From Teichococcus rhizosphaerae (GTDB lineage: Bacteria; Pseudomonadota; Alphaproteobacteria; Acetobacterales; Acetobacteraceae), in the NCBI RefSeq assembly GCF_002631185.1, contig NZ_PDNU01000028.1, positions 1 through 64,000 on the forward strand: 64,000 bases of DNA, given 5' to 3'. Under the pieces are notes generated by a model that was not told the origin of the DNA, did no database searches, and saw nothing but the letters and a program-made list of their open reading frames with translations. Both the position numbers and the translations under genes were made by a program. Below, piece after piece: positions 16,233 to 24,989 of this stretch (positions within the stretch are counted from its first letter, which is position 1; the number at the start of each line of letters is the position of its first letter).

Positions 16233-18659
16233 TCAGGCCGCGCGCCGGCGGCTGGTCACCCGCGCGCGCTCCGGCGCGTTCTCCACCGCCTTGCCGCGCC
16301 GCTGCTGCCGCAGCACGTCCTCGATCCAGGCATCCAGCCGCGCCGTCTCGGCCTCGGCCTCCTCCCGGTCCGGATAGGCGCCCTCGAAGCGCAGCGACAG
16401 CCAGCGCCAGGCGACCAGGCGCTTGTGCACCTTCTCGGCGCGCTGCAGCTCCTCGCCCGAGGCGCGCTCCGGCGCCGGCAGCCGCCCGGCCAGTGGCGGC
16501 GCGACGGGCCGCCCCGCGCCATGGTCCACCGCCCAGCGGGCGAGGCGGGTGATGCCGTTGTCCCGCTCGTCCACCGGGCACATGGCATAGGTCCAGCGGT
16601 CCAGCAGCGACAGGTTGGCGACGCCGTCGATGGCCGAGGCGATGGCCATCTGCTGCGTCAGCTCGCCAAGCCGGTAGTTCGGGTCATCCTTGCGCAGCAC
16701 GGCGCGCTGGATGCGGGCCAGCACGCCGAACAGGCTGTCCGTGCCGATCTCCTTCGCCACGGCGGCGATGATGTCGGCATCGGGCTGCACCTGCGGGCGC
16801 AGCTCGGCCGGCGGCGCGTGCGGCGCCTCCAGCATGGCGCGCATGAACTCCGGGTTGCCCGCGCCCGCCAGCACGGCGACGACGCCGCCCTCGTGGTGGC
16901 CGTAGCGCCCGGCGCGGCCGCCGATCTGCTTCACCTCCTGGCTGTTCAGGTCGCGCCGCTCCTCGCCGTCGAACTTCTTCAGCGTGGAGAAGACGACGCG
17001 GCGGATCGGCAGGTTCAGCCCCATGCCGATGGCGTCGGTGGCCACCAGGATGTCCGCCTCGCCGGAGCGGAAGCGGGCGGCCTCGGCGCGGCGCACCTCG
17101 GGCGAGAGCGCGCCATAGACCACCGCCACCTTGCGGCCGCGCTTCACCAGCTCCTCGCGCAGCCCCATCACGTCGCGGCGGGAAAAGGCCACCAGCGCGT
17201 CGCCCTCCTTCAGCCCGCCGAGCGGCACGGGGGTGGTGGAGGCGTGCAGCGCGCCCTTGCGCTGGAGCGAGACCTCCTCGACCTCGTCGCCGCACAGCTC
17301 GGCGATGCGCTTGACCATCGGCACGCATTCCGGCGCGCCCAGCACGAACACTTCCCGCGCCGGCACGCCCATCAGCGCCGCCGTCCAGGCCGCGCCGCGG
17401 TCGCGGTCGTGCAGCAGCTGCGCCTCGTCGATGATGGCGACATCGACCGGCGTGTGGAACGGGCACATCTCCACCGTGGCGGCGAGGTGCCTGCTGCCGG
17501 GAACGGGGATGCGCTCCTCGCCGGTGGACAGCGCGGCCTCGACGCCGCGCGCCGCCAGCGCCTCGCGGAACTCGTGCGCCAGCAGCCGCAGCGGCGCCAG
17601 CGCCAGGCCGCTCTCGGCGGTGGCCAGCCGGTCCAGCGCCATGTGGCTCTTGCCGCTGTTGGTGGGGCCGGTGACGATGGTGATGCGGCGGATCATCGCC
17701 CGCGCGGTGGCGAAATGCGCGGCATAGCGGTCGAGCGCCGCGACGCGGGCCACGGCGGCGTTGGCCTGCCGGCCGCCACGCCCGGCCAGCGCCGCCGCGC
17801 GCGCCAGGCCCTGCTCGGAGGCGCCACGCTGGGGCGCGCGGCCGCCGCGCTCCGGCTGCCGCATGCGCTCGGCCTCGCGCCAGGCGGAGATCTCGGCGCG
17901 CAGCGGCTTCAGCTCGTCGGGGTCGAACTCCCAACGCTCGCGGCCACCCGACTTCGGCCCGCGCAGCTTGCGCGCCACGGGCACCAGCCCGGCGCCCACC
18001 CAGCGCAGCGCCTCGCGCTCCGAGCAGCCGAGCAGGCCGGGCAGCGCCTCGATGCCGACCAGGCTGCGCTCCCAGTCGCGCAGGCGCCGCACCTCCTCGC
18101 GCCGCTTCTCGCGCGCGGCGGCCTCGGCGGCGCGCAGGTCCTGGCGCCGCCGCTGCTCGACATGCGCGGCGGCGCGGGAGAAGCGGGCCGTCTCCGCCTC
18201 GTCCAGCCCATGCGCCTCGGCCACGGCGCGGGCCAGGGCGGCGTGGCGCTCGGCCGAGAGGGCGGTGCCGGCGATGTCCACCAGCTCGGCCTCCACCGCC
18301 TCCAGCGCGGCGCCGGGGCGCGGCGCGGCATTGCGCAGCCGGGCCAGGATGGCCTCGTCCAGCGCCGCGCGCAGCCGCGCCTCGGAGGGCTCCGGATCGT
18401 CGATCGTGGCGGCGGCGGCCTCGGCCTCGGCGCGGCGGGCCCATACCTCGCCGGCGCGGCTGGCCATGGCCATCATGGCCGAGATCCAGCCCTTGCGGCG
18501 GACCTGGCACAGCAGGTCCCGCACCACCGCGGCATCGGCCGGCAGGCGGCGGGCCACGAGGCGGATGAGCTGCGGCATCTCGCGCTGCTCCACCCTCAGG
18601 CCCGCCGCCAGGATGGCCGCTTCCGCCGGATTGGCGGGGGGCAGGGCGTCGTCATGCAT
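16233..18659 (-). CDS. Suv3-like DEAD/DEAH-box RNA helicase
   Basis: An 808-residue superfamily 2 helicase related to mitochondrial Suv3. An N-terminal alpha-helical region of about 310 residues (Ala/Glu/Arg-rich) precedes the helicase core. Walker A (GPTNSGKSH) is near residue 330, the DEAQ box (IIDEAQLLHD) near 410, and motif VI is QIGGRAGRYG. The C-terminal domain contains DPNYRLGELTQQMAIASAIDG and a basic tail. Suv3 enzymes unwind RNA and feed it to exoribonucleases; alphaproteobacterial orthologues are presumed to act in RNA turnover. It stands alone with a divergent 253-base upstream spacer. Confidence 0.9.
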   Translation of the reverse strand: MHDDALPPANPAEAAILAAGLRVEQREMPQLIRLVARRLPADAAVVRDLLCQVRRKGWISAMMAMASRAGEVWARRAEAEAAAATIDDPEPSEARLRAALDEAILARLRNAAPRPGAALEAVEAELVDIAGTALSAERHAALARAVAEAHGLDEAETARFSRAAAHVEQRRRQDLRAAEAAAREKRREEVRRLRDWERSLVGIEALPGLLGCSEREALRWVGAGLVPVARKLRGPKSGGRERWEFDPDELKPLRAEISAWREAERMRQPERGGRAPQRGASEQGLARAAALAGRGGRQANAAVARVAALDRYAAHFATARAMIRRITIVTGPTNSGKSHMALDRLATAESGLALAPLRLLAHEFREALAARGVEAALSTGEERIPVPGSRHLAATVEMCPFHTPVDVAIIDEAQLLHDRDRGAAWTAALMGVPAREVFVLGAPECVPMVKRIAELCGDEVEEVSLQRKGALHASTTPVPLGGLKEGDALVAFSRRDVMGLREELVKRGRKVAVVYGALSPEVRRAEAARFRSGEADILVATDAIGMGLNLPIRRVVFSTLKKFDGEERRDLNSQEVKQIGGRAGRYGHHEGGVVAVLAGAGNPEFMRAMLEAPHAPPAELRPQVQPDADIIAAVAKEIGTDSLFGVLARIQRAVLRKDDPNYRLGELTQQMAIASAIDGVANLSLLDRWTYAMCPVDERDNGITRLARWAVDHGAGRPVAPPLAGRLPAPERASGEELQRAEKVHKRLVAWRWLSLRFEGAYPDREEAEAETARLDAWIEDVLRQQRRGKAVENAPERARVTSRRRAA

Positions 18660-18912
18660 GCGCGGGGAAATCCTCTGGAACGAAACTCAACATGGCAAGA
18701 TGGCTGACATATCGGAAGCGGAACCCTCGATGCCAATGCCCATGCCGCCGGCAAGCCCCGGCCCCGGCACATGGCGGCCGCAGAGGCGGGGCCGGGCCCG
18801 GCGGGCGCGCAGGTTACGCATTTTCAATAGCAACTCCGCGTGCGGATGTCGCGCAACCCTGCCGGGAGGGGGGTGTTGACCGCTCCAGGGTCGGCGAAAA
18901 GGGGCGAGGACG
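18660..18912. promoter_or_regulatory. divergent spacer upstream of helicase and oxidase genes
   Basis: A 253-base gap between the divergent helicase and the CtaG-type gene. A locally AT-richer patch near 18815-18835 (CGCATTTTCAATAGCAACTC) is the likeliest promoter area for the oxidase genes. Short in-frame ATG runs occur (for example from 18701), but they look like composition artefacts. No clear operator is visible. Confidence 0.35.
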
Positions 18913-19674
18913 ATGTGGAGCGCTATTCCCTATTGTGGCGTGGGCCCCGTGCCGGGCGAGCTGTGGGGCCGCTGGAACCTCGACCCCTACCTGCTGAGCC
19001 TGCTGGCGCTGCTGCTGGGCTGGGCCGCGCTGCGGCCGGCGGGCCTGCCGCGCCGGGCGGCGCTGGGCGGCTGGCTGGTGCTGGCGCTGGCCTTCGTCTC
19101 GCCGCTCTGCGCGCTCAGCTCGGCGCTGTTCTCGTCGCGCGTGGCGCACCACGTGCTGCTGGTGGGCGCGGCGGCGCCGCTGCTGGCCCTGGCCCTGGCG
19201 TCGCCGCCCCGCGGCGCGGGCGCCGGACCCTGGCGCGCGCTGCAAGGCGCGCTCGGGCTGGCGGTGCCCGCGCACATCCTGGCGCTGTGGCTCTGGCACG
19301 CGCCGCCGCTCTACGCCGCCGCCCTGTCCTCCCATGCCCTCTACTGGGCGATGCAGGCCAGCCTGCTGGGCACCGGGCTGTGGTTCTGGAGCGCCGCCCT
19401 GGCGCGGCGCGATGCCTCCCCGCCCTTTCTGGCCGCGCTGCTGACGATGATGGCGCAGATGGGCCTGCTCGGCGCGCTGATCACCTTCGCCCCCGCCCCG
19501 CTCTACGCACCGCACCTCGGAACGACGCAGGCCTGGGGCCTCTCGCCGTTGCAGGACCAGCAGCTGGGCGGGCTGATCATGTGGGTGCCGGCCAGCCTCG
19601 TCTATCTCGGCGCCGCCCTGCTGCACGCCGCGCAGGGGCTGCGCGAGCCCGCGCCGGACGGAGGCAAGGCCTGA
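18913..19674 (+). CDS. ctaG: cytochrome c oxidase assembly factor, caa3 CtaG type
   Basis: A 253-residue integral membrane protein of the caa3_CtaG family, with about six or seven hydrophobic helices. Conserved histidines lie in SRVAHHVLLVGAAAPLL and LWLWHAPPLY, and a DQQLGGLIMWVPASLVY segment is near the C-terminus; all are family features. These proteins support assembly of the copper centres of heme-copper oxidases. It is the first gene of the oxidase cluster and overlaps the following CopD-like gene by one base (TGATG). This is not the Cox11-type CtaG. Confidence 0.85.
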   Translation: MWSAIPYCGVGPVPGELWGRWNLDPYLLSLLALLLGWAALRPAGLPRRAALGGWLVLALAFVSPLCALSSALFSSRVAHHVLLVGAAAPLLALALASPPRGAGAGPWRALQGALGLAVPAHILALWLWHAPPLYAAALSSHALYWAMQASLLGTGLWFWSAALARRDASPPFLAALLTMMAQMGLLGALITFAPAPLYAPHLGTTQAWGLSPLQDQQLGGLIMWVPASLVYLGAALLHAAQGLREPAPDGGKA

Positions 19675-20192
19675 TGCCCTTGCCGGAGGCGGCGTGGCTG
19701 AAGGCGGCGCACATCGTCGCGCTCTGCGTCTGGTGCGCCGGGCTGATCTTCCTGCCCGGACTGTTCGCCGGCCGCGCCCGCCGCCCCGACACGCCGACGC
19801 TGAAGCGGCTCTGGCGCTTCACCTGGGTGGGCTACCGCGTGGTGCTCTCGCCGGCCGCCGTGCTCGCCATCGCCACCGGCACGGGGCTGATCTTCGCCTA
19901 CCGGGTCTTCGTGCCCTGGCTGTTCCTGAAGCTCCTGGTCGTCGGCTGCATGGTGGCGCTGCACATGTATTACGGGCTGGTGCTGGTGGCGCTGGCCGAG
20001 CCGGAGCGCTGCTATCCGCGCTGGCGCTCCGTCGCGCTCGCCGTCACCGCCAACATCCTCATCCTCGGCGTGCTGCTGCTGGTGCTGGGCAAGCCGGAGA
20101 TCGGCATCTCCCTCTTCCCGGACTGGCTGCTGCGGCCCGGGGCGGGGCGCGAGATCTTTCAGTCGTCGTTCGAGAGCATGAGGCCGATCTGA
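19674..20192 (+). CDS. CopD/HemJ-like membrane protein
   Basis: A 172-residue protein with four hydrophobic helices. The N-terminus WLKAAHIVALCVWCAGLIFLP and the central WLFLKLLVVGCMVALHMYYG carry the conserved His and Lys of the HemJ/CopD superfamily. HemJ is a protoporphyrinogen IX oxidase; CopD proteins take part in copper uptake. Either would suit an oxidase cluster that needs heme and copper. The ATG overlaps the ctaG stop. Its last 34 bases overlap, on the opposite strand, the end of the convergent DUF2231 gene. Confidence 0.75.
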   Translation: MPLPEAAWLKAAHIVALCVWCAGLIFLPGLFAGRARRPDTPTLKRLWRFTWVGYRVVLSPAAVLAIATGTGLIFAYRVFVPWLFLKLLVVGCMVALHMYYGLVLVALAEPERCYPRWRSVALAVTANILILGVLLLVLGKPEIGISLFPDWLLRPGAGREIFQSSFESMRPI

Positions 20193-20641
20193 TGCTCGAA
20201 CACCAGCTTGCCGCCATGCCAGCCCGCCAGCCCCACGAAGAACGCCGCCAGCACCGACAGGAACATCCCCCAGGGCAGCGGCGTGATGTCCGCCCCCGCC
20301 AGGCGCAGGCCCCAGTTGGCGCCGGCCACCGAGAGCAGCATCACGGCGGCGACGAAGTGCGTCCAGCCCGCGCTGTGGCGGCGGATGCCGCGCACCAGCA
20401 GCAGCTCCGCCGTGCCCGACAGCCCGGCCAGCAGCCCCAGCCAGAAGGCGAAGCCGCTGGCCCACAGCCCGGCGCGCACCCAGAAGGGGTCGGCCGTCCA
20501 CCAGTAGAAGACGTCGCAGCCCAGCGTGGCCATGATCAGCGCGATGGGAAAGGCCACCAGCATGGCGTGGATCGGGTGGCCGGCGACCGCCACCTTGGAG
20601 CTGACGCCCTGGCTGGTGAGTTCGGGGATCGGGTCGGCCAT
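20159..20641 (-). CDS. DUF2231 domain membrane protein
   Basis: A 160-residue membrane protein of the DUF2231 family with about four helices. The characteristic start AVAGHPIHAMLVAFPIALIMATLGCDVFYW holds the conserved His-Pro-His. Members are often near cytochrome or metal-related genes; no function is established. It is encoded opposite to the oxidase genes, lying between the CopD/HemJ-like gene and coxB, with a 34-base tail-to-tail overlap with the former. The start at 20641 (MADPIPE) gives the normal length. Confidence 0.82.
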   Translation of the reverse strand: MADPIPELTSQGVSSKVAVAGHPIHAMLVAFPIALIMATLGCDVFYWWTADPFWVRAGLWASGFAFWLGLLAGLSGTAELLLVRGIRRHSAGWTHFVAAVMLLSVAGANWGLRLAGADITPLPWGMFLSVLAAFFVGLAGWHGGKLVFEHQIGLMLSNDD

Positions 20642-20743
20642 GCGCTGCGCGCTCCTCGGTTGGGGCCTGGCGGGCGCCATGGCCGGGACGCTGCTGTAAG
20701 TGGTGGCGGGCGCGCAGGGTTCCACCGTGCCCTGCGCGCGGGG

Positions 20744-21700
20744 TTGCGGCGCCTGGCGCCGGGCGCGGCCCTCGCCCTCGCCGGCTGCTCCGGCCCGCTT
20801 TCCACGCTGGACCCCGCGGGGCCTGGCGCGGCATCGGTGGCGGCGCTGTGGTGGGTGATGTTCTTCGCCGCCAGCGCCATCCTGCTCGGCGTCTGCGCCG
20901 TGGCGCTCTACGCGCTGCGGCGGGAGCGGCGCGGGCGGGGGCTGGATGCGGGCCGCTTCGTCGCCGGCTGGGGCGTGGCCTTTCCCGTCACCGTGCTGGC
21001 GGTGCTGCTGGTCATCGCGCTGCGCACCGGCGAGGGGATGCTGCCGAAGCCCGGGCCGGAAGGGGCGCTCCGCGTCGAGGCGCGGGGGCAGCAATGGTGG
21101 TGGGGCTTCACCCAGCACGACGCGGCGGGCGGCCCGGTGCACACGGCGGGCGAGCTGCACATCCCCGCCGGCCGCGCCGTGGATGTCCACATCACCGCGG
21201 CCGATGTCATCCACAGCTTCTGGGTGCCGCGCCTGACCGGCAAGCTGGACGCCATCCCCGGCCATGAGAACGTGCTGCGCCTGCGGGCCGACGCGCCCGG
21301 CGTGTATGAGGGCCAGTGCGCCGAGTTCTGCGGCCTGCAGCACGCGCAGATGGATTTCCGCGTCATCGTCCACCCGGCCGGAGCCTATGAGGCGGCGCTG
21401 GCGGCGCTGGCGGCGGCGCGCCCGGACCCCTCGCATCCCGGCGCCGCCGACTTCGCCGCCAGCTGCGCCGGCTGCCACGCGGCGGATGCGCGGCAGGACG
21501 GCGCGGCCCCCAACCTCGCCGGCCTCGCCCGGCGCGGGCGCATCGGCGGCGGCACGCTGGAGAACGAGGGGCGGGAGAGCATCCTGCTCTGGCTGCGCCG
21601 GCACGAGACATTGAAGCCGGGCAGCCGCGAGCCCTCCCACGCGGCGCTGGACGACGCGGCGCTCTCGCGCATCGCCGATTACCTGGAGACCGCCCGATGA
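20744..21700 (+). CDS. coxB: cytochrome c oxidase subunit II with C-terminal cytochrome c domain
   Basis: About 318 residues. A lipoprotein-type signal (RRLAPGAALALAGC) is followed by two membrane helices, then the cupredoxin domain. CuA ligands are visible in VIHSFWVP and in GQCAEFCGLQHAQM (Cys, Glu, Cys, His, Met), so the donor is cytochrome c rather than quinol. The C-terminal domain has one heme c site, CAGCH, making it a caa3-like fusion. No in-frame ATG exists near the start; TTG at 20744 is chosen because it precedes the signal directly, and CTG at 20732 is an alternative. Its stop overlaps the next gene (ATGA). Confidence 0.88.
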   Translation: MRRLAPGAALALAGCSGPLSTLDPAGPGAASVAALWWVMFFAASAILLGVCAVALYALRRERRGRGLDAGRFVAGWGVAFPVTVLAVLLVIALRTGEGMLPKPGPEGALRVEARGQQWWWGFTQHDAAGGPVHTAGELHIPAGRAVDVHITAADVIHSFWVPRLTGKLDAIPGHENVLRLRADAPGVYEGQCAEFCGLQHAQMDFRVIVHPAGAYEAALAALAAARPDPSHPGAADFAASCAGCHAADARQDGAAPNLAGLARRGRIGGGTLENEGRESILLWLRRHETLKPGSREPSHAALDDAALSRIADYLETAR

Positions 21701-24249
21701 GCAGGACGCAACCGGGCGTGACGGGTCCGGCCACGCCGCCGACGGAGCCGGCCATGAGCCCGCTCCGCCGGCACCGCCTGCTCGACGCCATCTGGCGCAC
21801 GCCGCCCGGCCTCGGGCGGCTGGGGGCGGTGAACCACAGCATCGTCGGCGCGCGGTTCATGATGACCGCCTTCGTGTTCTTCGCCATCGGCGGCATCCTG
21901 GCCATGCTGATCCGCGCGCAGCTCGCGCGGCCGGGCCACGTGTTCATGCCGCCCGAGCAGTACAACCAGGTCTTCACCATGCATGGCACGGTGATGATGT
22001 TCCTGTTCGCCATCCCGATGTTCGAGGGGCTGGCGATGTATCTGCTGCCGAAGATGCTGGGCGCGCGCGACCTCGCCTTTCCGCGCCTCTCGGCCTATGG
22101 CTACTGGTGCTACCTGCTGGGCGGCGGCTTCATCATCGGCGCCATGCTGGCGGGTGTCGCGCCGGATGGCGGCTGGTTCATGTACACGCCGCTCTCCTCC
22201 TCCACCCACACGCCGGGCATCAACGCCGATGTCTGGCTGCTCGGCATCACCTTCGTCGAGATCTCGGCGATCGGCGCGGCGGTCGAGATCACCGCCAGCA
22301 TCCTCAAGATGCGCGGCGCCGGCATGGCGCTGCGGCGGATGCCGATCCTCGCCTGGTACTTCCTCGTCACCGCCGTGATGATGCTGGTGGGCTTCCCGCC
22401 CCTCATCCTCGGCAGCATCCTGCTGGAGGTGGAGCGCGCCTTCGGCCTGCCCTTCTTCGACCCGGCGCGCGGCGGCGACCCGCTGCTGTGGCAGCACCTG
22501 TTCTGGCTGTTCGGCCACCCGGAGGTGTACATCATCTTCCTGCCGGCGGCGGGCGTCATCTCCACCGTGCTGCCGGTCTTCGCGCGGCACCGGCTGGTGG
22601 GCTACAACGCCATCGTGCTGGCGCTCGTCGCCATGGGCTTCCTGAGCTTCGGGCTGTGGGTGCACCACATGTTCGCGGTCGGCATCCCGCACATCGCGCA
22701 GGGCTTCTTCTCGGCCGCCAGCATGGCGGTGGCCATCCCGACCGCGGTGCAGATCTTCGCCTGGCTCGCCACGCTGCTGAAGGGCCGCCCGCGCCTCGAC
22801 CTGCCGATGCTCTACCTGCTCGGCTTCTTCTTCATCTTCGTCAATGGCGGGCTCACCGGCGTCATGGTCGCCGTCGTGCCCTTCGACTGGCAGGTGCATG
22901 ACAGCTACTTCGTCGTGGCGCACCTGCACTACGTGCTGGTCGGCGGCTTCGTCTTTCCGCTGATGGCCGGCGCCTATTACTGGATGCCGCTGGTGACGGG
23001 CCGGATGCCCATCTACCACCTCGGCCGCGCCGCCTTCTGGCTGATCTTCGTGGGCTTCAACCTCACCTTCCTGCTGATGCACCTGACCGGGCTGCTCGGC
23101 ATGCCGCGCCGCGTCTACACCTATCCCGCCGGCATCGGCTGGGACTGGCTGAACCTGCTCTCCTCCGTGGGCGGCTTCATGACGGCGATCGGCTTCGCGC
23201 TGTTCGCGGTGGACATGCTGATGCAGCGCCGCTTCGGCCGGCACGCGCCGCGCAACCCCTGGGGGGCGGAGAGCCTGGAATGGTCCCTGCCCCTGCCGCC
23301 GCCCAGCTACAACGCCGCCAGCCTGCCGCCCGTGGACAGCCGCGAGCCGCTGGCCGCCCATCCCGGCCTTGGCCGCGCGCTGGCCGCCGGCCAACACTAC
23401 CTCGCCACGCCGCGCCATGGCTGGATGGAGACGCTGGGGGTCGAGGTCGTCAGCGGCCGGCCGGACCAGATCATCCTGCTGCCGCGTCCCACCCTGCTGC
23501 CGCTCTGGACCGCGCTGGCCACCGGCCTGTGCTTCCTCGCCATGCTGCTGAAGCAGTACTGGCTGGTGGGGGCGGGCGCGGCGCTGGTGCTGGCCCTCGC
23601 CCTGTTCTGGCTGTGGTCGATGGGGATGCGGGAGGACCCAGCGCCGCTGCCGATCGGCCATGGCGAGAGCGCCCTGCCGCATCCGGGCGTGGCCTCGCAA
23701 CCCGGCTGGTGGGGCATGGCGCTGCTGCTGGTGGCCGATGGCGCGCTGTTCGGCTCCTTACTGTTCGGCGCGCTGTTCCTGTGGGTGGTGGCGCCGGGCT
23801 GGCCGCCGCCGGCGCTACTGGGCTTCTCCCCCTGGCTGGCGCTGCTGGCCCTGGCCGGGCTGCTGGGCGCGCCGCTGGCCGGGGCGCTGGGGCTGGCGGC
23901 GCTGCGGCGGGGGCGCATGGGCGCCTGCGCCGCGCTGTTCCTGCTGGGCGCTCCCGCCGGGCTGCTGGGAGCGGGCGCCGTGGCGGCGCTGCCGCTCCGG
24001 CACGGCGCGCCGCCCACCAGCCACGCCTATGCCGCCGCCATGCTGGTGCTGGCCCTCTATGTGGCGCTGCACGCCGCGCTGGGCGCGGTGATGGCGGCCT
24101 ACACGGCGGCGCGCTGCGGCAGCGGCCACGTCTCGGCGCTGCGCGACCTGGCGCCGCGCAACACCCTGATGTGGCAGGGCTACACCGCGCTGTGCGGGCT
24201 GGCCGCGCTGCTGCTGCTGCAGTTCTGGCCCTGGATGGCCGCGCCATGA
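21697..24249 (+). CDS. ctaD: cytochrome c oxidase subunit I-III fusion
   Basis: An 850-residue heme-copper oxidase subunit I fused to a subunit III-like region. Ligands are visible: heme a His96 (MHGTVM) and His411, heme a3 His409 (VVAHLHYV), CuB His274 with the cross-linked Tyr278 in FGHPEVYII, and His323-His324. The D-channel entry Asp (GARDLAFPR) and the gating Glu of GHPEVY are present. The K-channel Lys normally in the PTGIK-V-F motif is Gln352 (IPTAVQIFAW). Residues from about 600 onward form a helical subunit III-like tail that is weakly conserved. It forms the proton-pumping core with CoxB in the cytoplasmic membrane. Confidence 0.92.
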   Translation: MSRTQPGVTGPATPPTEPAMSPLRRHRLLDAIWRTPPGLGRLGAVNHSIVGARFMMTAFVFFAIGGILAMLIRAQLARPGHVFMPPEQYNQVFTMHGTVMMFLFAIPMFEGLAMYLLPKMLGARDLAFPRLSAYGYWCYLLGGGFIIGAMLAGVAPDGGWFMYTPLSSSTHTPGINADVWLLGITFVEISAIGAAVEITASILKMRGAGMALRRMPILAWYFLVTAVMMLVGFPPLILGSILLEVERAFGLPFFDPARGGDPLLWQHLFWLFGHPEVYIIFLPAAGVISTVLPVFARHRLVGYNAIVLALVAMGFLSFGLWVHHMFAVGIPHIAQGFFSAASMAVAIPTAVQIFAWLATLLKGRPRLDLPMLYLLGFFFIFVNGGLTGVMVAVVPFDWQVHDSYFVVAHLHYVLVGGFVFPLMAGAYYWMPLVTGRMPIYHLGRAAFWLIFVGFNLTFLLMHLTGLLGMPRRVYTYPAGIGWDWLNLLSSVGGFMTAIGFALFAVDMLMQRRFGRHAPRNPWGAESLEWSLPLPPPSYNAASLPPVDSREPLAAHPGLGRALAAGQHYLATPRHGWMETLGVEVVSGRPDQIILLPRPTLLPLWTALATGLCFLAMLLKQYWLVGAGAALVLALALFWLWSMGMREDPAPLPIGHGESALPHPGVASQPGWWGMALLLVADGALFGSLLFGALFLWVVAPGWPPPALLGFSPWLALLALAGLLGAPLAGALGLAALRRGRMGACAALFLLGAPAGLLGAGAVAALPLRHGAPPTSHAYAAAMLVLALYVALHAALGAVMAAYTAARCGSGHVSALRDLAPRNTLMWQGYTALCGLAALLLLQFWPWMAAP

Positions 24250-24593
24250 CCGGCCTGGACCGCCTGCCGGGCGTGGTGGTGGCCACCCTGGCCTTCATCC
24301 TCTGGAGCCTGGCCTTCGGGCTGCTCTACGTGGCCGTCTCGCTCGGCTGCGCCTGGGGCTGGGACCGCCCCGCCTGGATGGGGCTGAGCCTGCAGCGCTG
24401 GGTGCTGCTCGGCGTCTGGGCGGTGCATCTGGCGGTGCTGGGGGCGCTGCTGGCCCGGAGCTGGCGCGGCACGCGCTGGGGCGATGCCGAGGCGTCCTTC
24501 CGGCCCGTGCTGGCCACGGGCGGCCTCGGCCTCGCCCTGGCCGCCACGGTCTGGTGCGGCCTGCCGGTGCTGCTGGCCTCGGACTGCCTGTAG
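24246..24593 (+). CDS. small three-helix membrane protein of the oxidase cluster
   Basis: A 115-residue protein with about three hydrophobic helices (VVVATLAFILWSLAFGLLYVAV, WVLLGVWAVHLAVLGALLA and a C-terminal segment). The ATG overlaps the stop of the CoxA-CoxC fusion (ATGA), so it is translated with the oxidase. I do not recognise a family. Position and size would fit an accessory subunit or an assembly helper. It is the last gene of the oxidase operon. Confidence 0.75.
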   Translation: MTGLDRLPGVVVATLAFILWSLAFGLLYVAVSLGCAWGWDRPAWMGLSLQRWVLLGVWAVHLAVLGALLARSWRGTRWGDAEASFRPVLATGGLGLALAATVWCGLPVLLASDCL

Positions 24594-24629
24594 GGCGCAA
24601 GGTCTCCCCGGCGCCCGCCGTGCGGCGCC

Positions 24630-24827
24630 TCAGCCGCGGGCCGGCAGGGCCTCCCGCGGCGCGGTGCCCGGCGCCCAGCCATTCGCCGGCCCCGGCGCCG
24701 CCAGCTCCTCCTCCACGAGCCGGGTGATGTCCTGCTGCCGCAGGCTCCCCTGCTGGCCAAGCGCGGCGCGGTGGGCGGCCATCAGCGCGACCAGCGCGGT
24801 GGTGCCGCAGGAGCGGTGATGGAACAT
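24630..24827 (-). CDS. small hypothetical protein downstream of a Fur-type palindrome
   Basis: A 65-residue ORF with a good ribosome binding site (GGGGAGAG, 6-13 bases before the ATG). The protein begins MFHHRSCGTTALVALMAAHR and has an acidic/Gln central segment, LRQQDITRLVEEELAAPG. There is no signal peptide or known domain. A perfect Fur-type palindrome lies 45 bases upstream of the start, a typical position for an iron-controlled promoter. It does not match the HemP family of small iron-regulated proteins. Function unknown. Confidence 0.5.
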   Translation of the reverse strand: MFHHRSCGTTALVALMAAHRAALGQQGSLRQQDITRLVEEELAAPGPANGWAPGTAPREALPARG

Positions 24828-24871
24828 GGCGGCTCTCTCCCCTTCGAGGCGGTGCGCCAGCTTAGACGAGA

Positions 24872-24888
24872 TTGAGAATTATTCTCAA
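24872..24888. promoter_or_regulatory. Fur/Irr-type operator palindrome
   Basis: Perfect palindrome TTGAGAATTATTCTCAA. Its inner 15 bases fit the 7-1-7 Fur model TGATAATNATTATCA at 13 of 15 positions. In this GC-rich window such an AT-rich perfect dyad is striking. It sits 45 bases upstream of the minus-strand small gene and about 100 bases upstream of the tripartite transporter operon, so it could control one or both in response to iron. Confidence 0.75.
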
Positions 24889-24989
24889 CATGCTTTCTCT
24901 ATGCCTTGCCGCCTGCGTCACGGCGCTTGCCTGCCACGGCGGTTCGCCGCATCGTTTCCGCAACCATCATTCGCCCCGGGAAACGTCCA

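Noticed and set aside
18692-18997. A 101-codon plus-strand frame upstream of and overlapping the CtaG-type gene.
   Set aside because: Arg/Pro/Ala-rich sequence with no similarity; the overlapping frame encodes a clear membrane protein.
21679-23700. A 673-codon minus-strand frame opposite the oxidase subunit I gene.
   Set aside because: Low-complexity antisense frame over a gene with all oxidase ligands; no homology signal.
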